From positions 1 through 64,000 of the forward strand of contig SKON01000013.1 of assembly GCA_007120035.1 (NCBI GenBank): a stretch of 64,000 nucleotides of DNA, in the 5' to 3' direction. A model generated the notes under the pieces. It worked only from the letters and a program-made list of their open reading frames with translations. It had not been told where the DNA came from and made no database searches. Position 1 is the stretch's first letter, and each line of letters begins with the position of its first letter. A program made the position numbers and the translations under genes. Source of the stretch: Myxococcales bacterium (GTDB lineage Bacteria; Myxococcota_A; Bradymonadia; Bradymonadales; Bradymonadaceae). Positions 19,224 through 26,995 of this stretch are shown here, in pieces.

Positions 19224-21623
19224 ATGTACCCCCTCCTCGCCCAGGTCGCCGACTACATCCAACTCGCCGAAGGCGTGGGGTACGGCACCAGCGCGGCTAC
19301 GGTCTTCGCCTTCGTCGGTGGCGTGGCCGTGGTGGTGGTCTCCATCGGCACCGCCATCGTCGGCATCCGGTGGTTCCGCGCCAACCGGTCGTCGAACACC
19401 TCTCCCCCGGTCCAGATCATCCCCCGGGAAACCCGGGAGCGGGCCCAACGAGCCCTCTCTACCGGCGAATACGTGGCGGCCGGCGACATCCTGGCCCGGG
19501 CTGGCGAGCACTTCGAAGCCGGGGAGGCATACCTCCACGGCGGCGCATACGAGAAAGCCGCCCAGGTCTTCGAGGAGTCCGGGGTTCTGGCCCGCGCTCT
19601 CCATGCATACAAGCGTGCTGGGCGCTACGAACAGGCCGCCCGCATCTACGAGAAACTGGAGCGCCCTCACGACGCCGCCGCCGAATATTTCCGGGCCGAA
19701 GCCTGGGATCGAGCCGCCACCTGCTACCTCGCCGCCGGCGACTACCGCCGCGCCGGTGAGAACTTCGAGCGAGCGAACAACTTCCTGCAGGCCGCCGACG
19801 CCTTCGAGCAGGCCGACCGCCCCATGCAGGCCGCCGAGTCCTACGCCACCTACCTCCGGTCCCACCTCGGCGACGACGAGCTCGACGACCTCCCCGAGTC
19901 CGAACGGGAGCGGGCCCGCCGGGCAGGCGAGCTCTTCCGAGAGGCCGGAGACCACCAGCGCGCTGGCGAGATCTTCCTGGCCGCCGGGTTCGCCGACGAG
20001 GCCGCCGAAACTCTTCGAGTCTCCGGTGACTTCACCCGAGCCGCCGAGCTCCTGATGGAGGCCAACCGCCCGCGACTGGCCGCCAAGTTCCTCGAAGAAG
20101 CCGGCGAAGAACAAGAGGCAGCCCGGATGCGCGCCGATGCCGCCCTCGAAGAGGGCGACATCGTCGAAGCGGCTCGTCACTTCCGCGAAGCCAACGATGG
20201 CGAACGGGCCGCCCAGCTATTTGAAGAGGCCGGCGAGCTCGATGAAGCCGCCCAGGTCTACGAGGAACTCAAAGACCACGAGAAGGCCCTCGAGCTCTTC
20301 CTCTCCATCCAACGGTACGCCCATGCCGCTCGCTGCGCCGAGGCCCTCGGCAAGCTCGCCCGCGCCGTGGAGTACTACGAGGAAGCCGGCGACATCGACG
20401 GTCAGCTCCGGGTCCTCAAAGCCCAGGGAGACTTCTTCCGTGCCGGCCGCCTCCAATTCGAGCACCGGATGTACGAGGACGCCCTGGAGTCCCTGGACTC
20501 CATCGACTCTCGCGACGCCAACTACGCCCGGGCCATCGAGCTCCAGGGCGACGTCTTCCGCGCTCAGGGCCGTGGCGAAAAAGCCTACAGCAAGTACCGG
20601 GCAGCCCTGGGCAACCGAGACCCCAGCCCCGGAACCCTCCCCCTCCTCTACAAGATGGGCCGGGCCCTCGAGGAGGAGCCCGACCTGGCCGGCGCCCTGG
20701 AGTGCTACACCCAGATCATCGAGATCGACGAACACTTCGAAGACGCTGAGCTCCGCGTCAAGGCCATCCGCAAGCGCATGCGCCGGGGCTCCATGACGGG
20801 CCGCACCAACAGCGGCATCTTCGGCCCCGACAGCGACGGCGACGAGGCCTTCCGGTACGAGATCATCGAGGAGATCGCCCGCGGCGGCATGGGCATCGTC
20901 TACAAGGCCCGCGACACCGTCCTCGGCCGCACCGTGGCCTACAAAATCCTCGGCGAGAACCTCCGGGACAACGAGACCGCCGTGAAGTACTTCCTCCGGG
21001 AAGCCCGGGCCGCCGCCGCTCTCTCCCACCCCAACATCGTCACCATCTACGACGCCGGGGAACAGGACGGCGAATACTACATGGCCATGGAGTACGTGGA
21101 GGGCACCACCCTCAAAGACCTGATCCGCCGACACGGCGCCTTGAGCGACGACAAAGTCCGGTACATCCTACGCGGCTGCTGCCGGGCCCTGAACTACGCC
21201 CACAGCAAGGGCATCATCCACCGGGACATCAAGAGCGGCAACGTGATGACCACTCGCGACCGGGCCCTTAAGGTCATGGACTTCGGCCTGGCCAAGTTCC
21301 TCCGAGAGTACCAGAACAACCACACCCAGCAGGTGGGCACCCCCTTCTACATGTCTCCCGAACAGATCATCGGCAAGGACATCGACTTCCGCAGCGACCT
21401 CTACAGCCTGGGCTGCACCATCTTCGAGTGCGCCACCGGAACCGTGCCCTTCTTCAAGGGCGACCTGAGCTACCACCACGTCCACACCCCGCCGCCGGCC
21501 CCTCGCTCCATCAACCCCGGCCTCTCCGAAGAGATGGAGGCCTTGATCCTCAAGCTCCTCGAGAAGGATCCCGCCGACCGCTTCCAGTCCGCCAGTGACG
21601 TCCTCGATACCCTCGAAGACTGA
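19224..21623 (+). CDS. Membrane-anchored TPR protein with C-terminal Ser/Thr protein kinase domain
   Basis: A 799-residue protein with a short N-terminus, one membrane helix (VFAFVGGVAVVVVSIGTAIVG, about 28-48), then about 450 residues of TPR-like repeats rich in A-Y/F-E-A-G patterns such as AGRYEQAARIYEKLERP. The C-terminal 255 residues are a Hanks-type kinase: glycine loop ARGGMGIVYKA, the lysine in VAYKIL, catalytic loop HRDIKSGNVM, DFG in MDFGLAKF, and GTPFYMSPEQI. All catalytic residues are present. The usual layout in these bacteria is kinase first and sensor after; here the order is reversed. It follows the PEGA-domain gene and ends at a repeat-rich intergenic region. Confidence 0.93.
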   Translation: MYPLLAQVADYIQLAEGVGYGTSAATVFAFVGGVAVVVVSIGTAIVGIRWFRANRSSNTSPPVQIIPRETRERAQRALSTGEYVAAGDILARAGEHFEAGEAYLHGGAYEKAAQVFEESGVLARALHAYKRAGRYEQAARIYEKLERPHDAAAEYFRAEAWDRAATCYLAAGDYRRAGENFERANNFLQAADAFEQADRPMQAAESYATYLRSHLGDDELDDLPESERERARRAGELFREAGDHQRAGEIFLAAGFADEAAETLRVSGDFTRAAELLMEANRPRLAAKFLEEAGEEQEAARMRADAALEEGDIVEAARHFREANDGERAAQLFEEAGELDEAAQVYEELKDHEKALELFLSIQRYAHAARCAEALGKLARAVEYYEEAGDIDGQLRVLKAQGDFFRAGRLQFEHRMYEDALESLDSIDSRDANYARAIELQGDVFRAQGRGEKAYSKYRAALGNRDPSPGTLPLLYKMGRALEEEPDLAGALECYTQIIEIDEHFEDAELRVKAIRKRMRRGSMTGRTNSGIFGPDSDGDEAFRYEIIEEIARGGMGIVYKARDTVLGRTVAYKILGENLRDNETAVKYFLREARAAAALSHPNIVTIYDAGEQDGEYYMAMEYVEGTTLKDLIRRHGALSDDKVRYILRGCCRALNYAHSKGIIHRDIKSGNVMTTRDRALKVMDFGLAKFLREYQNNHTQQVGTPFYMSPEQIIGKDIDFRSDLYSLGCTIFECATGTVPFFKGDLSYHHVHTPPPAPRSINPGLSEEMEALILKLLEKDPADRFQSASDVLDTLED

Positions 21624-21665
21624 CCCCCCTCGGGTGTGTTCCACGTTGATCGGTTGCTCCGCAGC

Positions 21666-21740
21666 CCGCAGCGGGCCTTGGCCCGCGAGGACCCTCGGGC
21701 GTAGCCCGACTCGCGAAGCCTCGTGGCCTTGGCCCGAGGG
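21666..21740. repeat. REP-like dispersed repeat, copy 1
   Basis: The core GCGGGCCTTGGCCCGC is a perfect 7-base inverted repeat around TT. It is followed by GAGGACCCTCGGGC, GCCCGACTCGC and a second GGCC-rich arm. The same order of blocks, with small differences, recurs at 32899-32978. Confidence 0.75.
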
Positions 21741-21775
21741 GAGGTTCCGCGCCGCCCTCTATTTCCGTTTCACAA

Positions 21776-21830
21776 ATCGGTCTTCCTCAGCGGTTCGTCC
21801 TCCAGCGATCCCAGGAGGCGAACCTGGCAC
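21776..21830. repeat. 55-base palindromic repeat, first unit
   Basis: The unit contains arms GGTTCGTCCTCC (21792-21803) and GGAGGCGAACC (21814-21824) around a 10-base loop, so transcripts could fold into a hairpin. The second unit begins 72 bases after the start of this one and differs at only a few positions. Confidence 0.8.
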
Positions 21831-21847
21831 CACTTCCGCGAACGCCA

Positions 21848-21902
21848 ATCGGTCCTCCTCGGCGGTTCATCCTCCAGCGACCCCAGGAGGCGAACCTGGC
21901 AC
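21848..21902. repeat. 55-base palindromic repeat, second unit
   Basis: A direct copy of the unit at 21776-21830 with a handful of substitutions, one of them (G to A) in the left arm. The right arm GGAGGCGAACC is unchanged. A short palindrome, CGGGCCAAGGCCCG, follows at 21910-21923. Confidence 0.8.
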
Positions 21903-21943
21903 CTCTCCTCGGGCCAAGGCCCGCACCCCACCCCTCTTTCCAG

Positions 21944-21972
21944 TTGACAACCCCGGCCCTCGTCGTTAGGGT
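21944..21972 (+). promoter_or_regulatory. rpsA promoter
   Basis: TTGACA (21944-21949), a 17-base spacer and TAGGGT (21967-21972). The -35 is perfect and the -10 keeps the key T-A-----T positions. Transcription would begin near 21979, leaving about 180 bases of leader before the ATG at 22161. Confidence 0.7.
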
Positions 21973-22160
21973 TCGCCGTCGCTTCCCCGGGCGCGTGAGG
22001 AGATCTTGTATCTTCCGGCAACATCTTTGCCACTTCGGGGCGGGCTCTCGCCCGATCAAACAGGTGGAACCGCTCCATTCGATGGGCCGACCATGGGGGT
22101 CGGCCGGTGGGTCCCCGTTATCGCTTTGGCTGTTTTCAAGCGCACGAAACAAGGTCGTCA

Positions 22161-24005
22161 ATGACTGTTGAACAAACCGAATCCTCTTTCCCGACCACCG
22201 ATGACTTCGCCGCTCTCCTCGAAGAGCAGGACGACTTCACTCCTACGGTCCGAGAAAACGAAATCACCCCCGGCAAGATCCTCGAAGTGGGCGACGACTA
22301 CGTCCTCGTCGACATCGGATTTAAGTCCGAGGGGCGCATCGACATCTCGGAGTTCACCGACGAGTTCGGCAAGGTCGGCGTGAAAGCCGGAGACGTCGTC
22401 GACGTCCTCCTCGAAGCCCGCGAAGACGACTCCGGTCAGTGCGTCCTCTCCAAGGAACGCGCCGACAAGATGAAGGTCTGGGAGATCATCAGTACCAAGG
22501 CCGACGACGATAAGCTCGTCCGCGGCGTGATCACCAACCGAGTCAAGGGCGGCCTCCAGGTCGACATCGGCGTCAAGGCATTCCTCCCCGGCTCTCAGGT
22601 CGAACTGCGCCCCACCCGCAACCTCGACAAGTACCTGGGCCAAGAGTACGCCTTCAAGATCATCAAGTTCAACAAGCAGCGCGGCAATATCGTGCTCAGC
22701 CGTCGGTCCCTCCTGGAGACCGAGCGGGCCGAGCTCAAGCGCAAGACCCTCCAGAAGCTCAAGGCCGGCGCCGTCATCGACGGCATCGTCAAGAATCTCA
22801 CCGACTACGGTGCCTTCGTCGACCTCGGCGGCATCGACGGCCTCCTTCACATCACCGACATGAGCTGGGGCCGGGTCGCCCACCCCACGGAGCTCTTCAA
22901 CGTCGGCGATGAGATCCAGGTCAAGGTCCTGAAGTTCAGCCCCGAGAGCGAGCGGGTCAGCCTGGGCTACAAGCAGCTCACCCCCGATCCCTGGGAAGGC
23001 GCCGAAGACCGCTACCCCGACGGTATCCACGTCCTCGGTCGCGTGGTCAGCCTCATCGACTACGGGGCGTTTGTGGAGCTCGAGGAAGGCATCGAAGGTC
23101 TGGTCCACATCTCCGAGATGAGCTGGACCCGACGGATCAAGCACCCCAACCGGGTCGTCAGCGAAGGTGAGATCATTCGCTGCGTGGTTCTCAACCTCGA
23201 CACGGACGCCAAGAAGGTCAGCCTCGGGATCAAGCAGATCGAGCCCAACCCCTGGACCCTCCTGGAAGACCGGTACCCCGTGGGTACCCGAATCCTTGGC
23301 AAGATCCGCAACATCACCGACTTCGGTCTCTTCGTGGGCATCGAAGAGGGCATCGACGGCCTGGTCCACATCAGCGACATCAGCTGGACCCAGAAGATCC
23401 GTCACCCCTCCAGCATCTACGAGCCCGGCCAAGAGGTGGAAGCCGTCGTCCTCAACATCGACGTCGACAACGAGCGGTTCTCCCTCGGGATCAAGCAGCT
23501 CGATTCCGATCCCTGGGAGACCCTCCCCCAGCGGTATCCACCGGGCAAGATCATCAACGCCACCATCACCAAGCTCACCGACTTCGGCGCCTTCGCCGAG
23601 GTGGAAGAAGGCATCGAGGGCTTGATCCACATCTCCGAGCTCGCCAGCGAGCGCATCGAGGAGCCCGCCGAGGTCGTCAAGGTCGGCGAGGAGCACAAGG
23701 TCGAGGTGATCAGCGTCGATCCCAAAGAGCGCAAGATCGCCCTCTCCATCAAGAACTTCGTGCGTCGCTCCGAGTCCGGACACCTCACGGAGTACAGCGA
23801 AGAGAGCGGAGCTACCGCTCAGCTCGGTGACCTCCTCAAGGGCAAGCTCGGTGACCTCACCGGTGATTCTTCCGACGAGGAAGAAGAGCCCGCGCTCGAA
23901 GCCGCCGAGGAAGCGGAAGCTCCCGAGGAAGTGGAAGCCGAAGAAAGCGCTGAAGAGAGCGCCGGCGACGAAGATGGCGACGAAGAAGAGAAGACCGAGG
24001 AGTAA
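22161..24005 (+). CDS. rpsA: 30S ribosomal protein S1
   Basis: A 614-residue protein with six S1 RNA-binding domains: two divergent N-terminal ones (start ITPGKILEVGDDYVLVDIG) and four typical ones with repeated patterns such as TDYGAFVDLGGIDGLLHITD and GIEGLVHISEMSW. Domains 1-2 would anchor to the ribosome through S2 and domains 3-6 bind mRNA. After the last domain (about residue 535) comes an acidic tail of roughly 70 residues, mostly Glu/Asp, which E. coli S1 lacks. The ATG at 22161 begins the conserved N-terminus; AAGGT upstream is a weak ribosome-binding site, as is usual for rpsA. A strong terminator follows. Confidence 0.97.
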   Translation: MTVEQTESSFPTTDDFAALLEEQDDFTPTVRENEITPGKILEVGDDYVLVDIGFKSEGRIDISEFTDEFGKVGVKAGDVVDVLLEAREDDSGQCVLSKERADKMKVWEIISTKADDDKLVRGVITNRVKGGLQVDIGVKAFLPGSQVELRPTRNLDKYLGQEYAFKIIKFNKQRGNIVLSRRSLLETERAELKRKTLQKLKAGAVIDGIVKNLTDYGAFVDLGGIDGLLHITDMSWGRVAHPTELFNVGDEIQVKVLKFSPESERVSLGYKQLTPDPWEGAEDRYPDGIHVLGRVVSLIDYGAFVELEEGIEGLVHISEMSWTRRIKHPNRVVSEGEIIRCVVLNLDTDAKKVSLGIKQIEPNPWTLLEDRYPVGTRILGKIRNITDFGLFVGIEEGIDGLVHISDISWTQKIRHPSSIYEPGQEVEAVVLNIDVDNERFSLGIKQLDSDPWETLPQRYPPGKIINATITKLTDFGAFAEVEEGIEGLIHISELASERIEEPAEVVKVGEEHKVEVISVDPKERKIALSIKNFVRRSESGHLTEYSEESGATAQLGDLLKGKLGDLTGDSSDEEEEPALEAAEEAEAPEEVEAEESAEESAGDEDGDEEEKTEE

Positions 24006-24029
24006 ACCTCCCCGGCAGTTCCTTGGAAG

Positions 24030-24058
24030 AAGGGCGGCTCTCGGAGCCGCCCTTTTTT
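24030..24058 (+). terminator. Intrinsic terminator after rpsA
   Basis: An 11-base-pair stem AAGGGCGGCTC / GAGCCGCCCTT with a TCG loop, running into a T-tract. It begins 25 bases after the rpsA stop and ends 14 bases before the -35 of the next promoter. Confidence 0.9.
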
Positions 24059-24071
24059 CATGGGCCCACGG

Positions 24072-24100
24072 TTGACACTGCCGGCGACCCTTTCTACAAC
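24072..24100 (+). promoter_or_regulatory. Promoter of the ArsA-like gene pair
   Basis: TTGACA (24072-24077), a 17-base spacer and TACAAC (24095-24100). This is close to the sigma70 consensus. The start point near 24107 implies that translation begins at ATG 24140, not at the upstream in-frame ATG at 24107. Confidence 0.75.
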
Positions 24101-24139
24101 CGAGCGATGATCCGGCGAGAGCCGCGAGGAAATGACCTG

Positions 24140-25174
24140 ATGCTGCTCGATCAACTCCTGGACAGACGCATCCTCTTCGTCACCGGCAAAGGTGGCGTGG
24201 GGAAGAGCACGACCACCGCCGGCCTGGCCCACGCCCTGGCCAAGGCGGGCCGTCGCACCCTGGTCTTGGAGACCGACACCTTCAGCGCCATGGAGTCCTT
24301 CTTCGACTTCCAGTCCACCGGCCTGGAGCCCGTGTCGATCACAGACAACCTGTGGGCCTCCAACCTCGACTCCGAGGAGTGCTTCATCGCCACCCTCAAG
24401 CGCTTCGTCCCTGGCGAGCGGGTCGCCCGGGCGGTGATCAAGAACCGGATCGCCCGGGTCTTCTTCCGAGCCGCCCCTTCGGTCAACGAGGTCACCATCC
24501 TCGACCAGGTCCGGGTCTTCTACGAGCGCCAGAACCCCGACGGCTCCCCTTACTTCGACCACATCATCGTCGATCTCCCAGCCAGCGGGCACGCCGTGAC
24601 CTTCCTCAACGTCCCGGCCACCATGACCGGCATGATGCGGGGCCGCGGGCCCATCGCCAAGATGACCGCGCAGGTCTCGGCGCTCATCGAAGACCCCTCG
24701 GTCACGGCGGTGGTCGCCGTCTGCCTCCCGGAAGAGATGCCCGTCAACGAGACCATCGAGCTCGCCGCCAAGCTCGAGGAGGTCTTGAGCAGGCCCCTGG
24801 ACATGACCATCGCCAACCAGGTCCACCCCGCCCCGCTCAAAGGCGACGATCGAGAGACCTTCCAGACCCTCCACAAACAGGTCCGAGAGACCCACCCCGA
24901 TCTGGAGACTCTCTTCTTCGAGACCGACGGCAGCGAGGGCGAGACCACCGCCCTGGCCCGCGTCGTCGAGGGCAACGCCCTCTCCCTGGGATGGCACGAC
25001 CGAGATCAGACCTACCTCAAGCTCCTCCACGACCGCCTCGATCTGCCGATCATCGAGGTGCCCGTCTTCTACGAGGCCACCGGCTCCGACGTCGTTCGAC
25101 ATCTGGCCCGATTCTTCCTCGGTGAAGCCGACTCGCTGGAGGCATCTCAGCCTCAGGAGGAGTCCCGACCATGA
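24140..25174 (+). CDS. ArsA/Get3-like ATPase, first of a tandem pair
   Basis: A 344-residue cytoplasmic P-loop ATPase. It has the deviant Walker A GKGGVGKST with its signature lysine, followed by LVLETDTFSAMESFF and a VDLPASGHAVTFLNVP segment that corresponds to the ArsA/Get3 switch region. There is no arsenite-binding Cys cluster and no ars genes nearby, so an arsenic role is unlikely. Tandem, diverged ArsA-like pairs occur in actinobacteria (Mycobacterium Rv3679/Rv3680) and in Myxococcota, where they are thought to form heterodimers. The start at 24140 follows from the promoter position, with GAGGA upstream. The stop overlaps the next ATG (ATGA). Confidence 0.88.
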   Translation: MLLDQLLDRRILFVTGKGGVGKSTTTAGLAHALAKAGRRTLVLETDTFSAMESFFDFQSTGLEPVSITDNLWASNLDSEECFIATLKRFVPGERVARAVIKNRIARVFFRAAPSVNEVTILDQVRVFYERQNPDGSPYFDHIIVDLPASGHAVTFLNVPATMTGMMRGRGPIAKMTAQVSALIEDPSVTAVVAVCLPEEMPVNETIELAAKLEEVLSRPLDMTIANQVHPAPLKGDDRETFQTLHKQVRETHPDLETLFFETDGSEGETTALARVVEGNALSLGWHDRDQTYLKLLHDRLDLPIIEVPVFYEATGSDVVRHLARFFLGEADSLEASQPQEESRP

Positions 25175-26343
25175 CCCGCCCCTCGGACACCACCAACGGC
25201 GCTTCCAAAACCATCAGCAAGGTCCTCTCCAAGGGCCGACTCGTCGTCTGCGTCGGCCCCGGCGGGGTCGGCAAGACCACCACCGCCGCGGCCCTCGGCC
25301 TGCGAGGCGCCCTCGCCGGCCGCCGCACCATCGTCCTGACCATCGACCCCGCCCGACGCCTTGCCAACAGCCTCGGGCTGGAGTCCCTGACCAACGATCC
25401 TCAGCCCATTGACCTCCCCGACAACGACACCGACGGGGAACTCTGGGCCATGATGCTCGACTCCGAGCAGACCTTTAATGACCTCGTCGACCGCCTCGCC
25501 CCCGACAAGGGCGCCCTGAAGCGAGCCAAGCAGAACAACATCTTTCGGCTCCTCTCCTCGGCTCTCCACGGGATGCAGGAGTACATGGCCCTCGACAAGC
25601 TCCACGACCTCTACACCGGCGGCCACTTCGACCTGGTGATCCTCGACACCCCGCCCACCAAGAACGCCCTGGAGTTCCTCGAGACGCCCTCCCGGGCCGC
25701 GACCTTCTTCGACGAACGGATCATCAAGTGGTTTCTCCCGGGACAGGGCGAGCCCGGGTTCTTCGGCCGCATGTTCAACCCCAGCTCCATTGTCCTGACC
25801 CTGATCTCCAAAGTCCTCGGTGAGGATTTCGTCAACGATCTCGTAGAGTTCTTCGGCACCTTCCACTACCTGCAGGAAACCCTCCAGCAGCGCGGCGAGA
25901 TGATCGAGTTCATCCTCCGAGACAACCGAACCCACTTCTTCGTGATCACCAGCGCCGATCCTCGCCGCATGAAAGAGGCCTACTACTTCCACGAAAAGCT
26001 CGGCGGCCTCGACCAGCGGGCCGATATGTTCGTGATCAATCGCGTGATCCCCAGCTTCTCTGCCGAAGACATCGCCCACCTCGATGACGATGAGTTCGCC
26101 GCCCTCCTGGAAAACCAGGGCGTCACCGACTCCTCCCAGGTCCGCTCACTGCGCAGTCAACTGGAGGCCCAGTACGCTCGACTTGCCAAGCTGGCGCTAA
26201 GGGATCGCGACGCCATCGCCACCCTCTCCCGCCGGGTCGGAGACGACGCGGTTCGGCTGATCCCCCTCCTCGGCGAGGACGTCCACAACCTCTCCCACCT
26301 GCTGAAACTCAGCGACTTCCTCACTCCCCTCGAGGACTCCTGA
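25171..26343 (+). CDS. ArsA/Get3-like ATPase, second of a tandem pair
   Basis: A 390-residue P-loop protein overlapping the preceding gene by 4 bases. Its Walker A is GPGGVGKTT: the catalytic lysine is kept but the signature lysine of the deviant Walker A is replaced by proline. The region LTIDPARRLANSLGLE and the DTPPTKNALEFLETP switch-like segment are typical of the family. The middle carries a helical, hydrophobic-rich insertion (about residues 190-240) that could bind a client. Together with the upstream gene it probably forms a heterodimer. Its 3' end overlaps cmk on the other strand by 23 bases. Confidence 0.87.
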   Translation: MTRPSDTTNGASKTISKVLSKGRLVVCVGPGGVGKTTTAAALGLRGALAGRRTIVLTIDPARRLANSLGLESLTNDPQPIDLPDNDTDGELWAMMLDSEQTFNDLVDRLAPDKGALKRAKQNNIFRLLSSALHGMQEYMALDKLHDLYTGGHFDLVILDTPPTKNALEFLETPSRAATFFDERIIKWFLPGQGEPGFFGRMFNPSSIVLTLISKVLGEDFVNDLVEFFGTFHYLQETLQQRGEMIEFILRDNRTHFFVITSADPRRMKEAYYFHEKLGGLDQRADMFVINRVIPSFSAEDIAHLDDDEFAALLENQGVTDSSQVRSLRSQLEAQYARLAKLALRDRDAIATLSRRVGDDAVRLIPLLGEDVHNLSHLLKLSDFLTPLEDS

Positions 26344-26995
26344 CCGCCTCGACCCGGGCTCGCAGCACCCTGAGGACCTCTTCGATGGTCATCTCCGTGG
26401 TGTCCACCACGACGGCGTCCTCCGCCTGCTTCAGGGGGGCCACCTCCCGCTCGGTGTCCCGCTTGTCTCGGGCCACGATTTCCTTGAGCACCTCCTGATA
26501 ATCCCCGTCCTCACCGCACTCTTCCATCTGTTCCAGCCGTCGACGGGCTCGGGTCTCTGCGGAAGCGGTCACAAAGGCCTTCACCTCGGCATCGGGAAAG
26601 ACCACGGTGCCGATGTCACGGCCTTCGAGGACGCTGGAGCGTCCTCGCCCGACCCGCTGCTGCTGCTCTACCATCGCCGTCCGGACATCGGGGTGGGCCG
26701 AGATGATGCTCGCCGCACGGCTCACCTCGGCGGTGCGTATCTCCTGATCCAGGGCTTTCCCGTTGCAGAAGACCACGTTCTCTCCTTCCACGAACCGAAA
26801 CTCGAAGCTCAGCGTTCGGGCGATCTTGGCCACAGCCTCCTCGTCGCCGAGGTCTACCCCGGCGTTCAACGCCTCGAAGGCCACGGTTCGATACATGGCA
26901 CCGGTGTCCACGAGCTGGTACCCCAGGGTCTTCGCCAGCTCCTGGGCGACCGTGGACTTTCCCGCCCCTGCCGGTCCGTCAATGGCAATGATCAT
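26321..26995 (-). CDS. cmk: Cytidylate kinase
   Basis: A 224-residue enzyme that phosphorylates CMP/dCMP with ATP. The N-terminus MIIAIDGPAGAGKST is the P-loop, followed by VDTGAMYRTVAF, the CMP-binding segment VVFPDAEVKAFVTASAETRARRR and RDKRDTEREVAPL, all cytidylate-kinase landmarks. Length is normal. It is last in the minus-strand operon mutL-miaA-hisC-cmk; its ATG overlaps the hisC stop (26992-26995). hisC followed by cmk is a recurring order in delta-proteobacteria. Confidence 0.96.
   Translation of the reverse strand: MIIAIDGPAGAGKSTVAQELAKTLGYQLVDTGAMYRTVAFEALNAGVDLGDEEAVAKIARTLSFEFRFVEGENVVFCNGKALDQEIRTAEVSRAASIISAHPDVRTAMVEQQQRVGRGRSSVLEGRDIGTVVFPDAEVKAFVTASAETRARRRLEQMEECGEDGDYQEVLKEIVARDKRDTEREVAPLKQAEDAVVVDTTEMTIEEVLRVLRARVEAVRSPRGE

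Larger units (their letters stand above)
21624..22160. other. Intergenic region with palindromic repeats and rpsA promoter
   Basis: This 537-base stretch shows no convincing gene. From left to right it holds a REP-like element (21666-21740) with a second copy at 32899-32978, two 55-base palindromic repeats (21776-21830 and 21848-21902), a short palindrome (21910-21923), the rpsA promoter (21944-21972), and an untranslated leader of about 180 bases. Open frames crossing it are repeat-derived and have no start signals. Confidence 0.7.

Noticed and set aside
21776-21902. CRISPR array from the two 55-base repeats
   Set aside because: There are only two units, each internally palindromic and too long for typical repeats, with a 17-base gap instead of spacers, and no cas genes nearby.
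24140-26343. Arsenite efflux function for the ArsA-like pair
   Set aside because: There is no visible Cys cluster for arsenite, no arsB, arsR or arsC nearby, and the pair resembles tandem Get3-like proteins more than ArsA.
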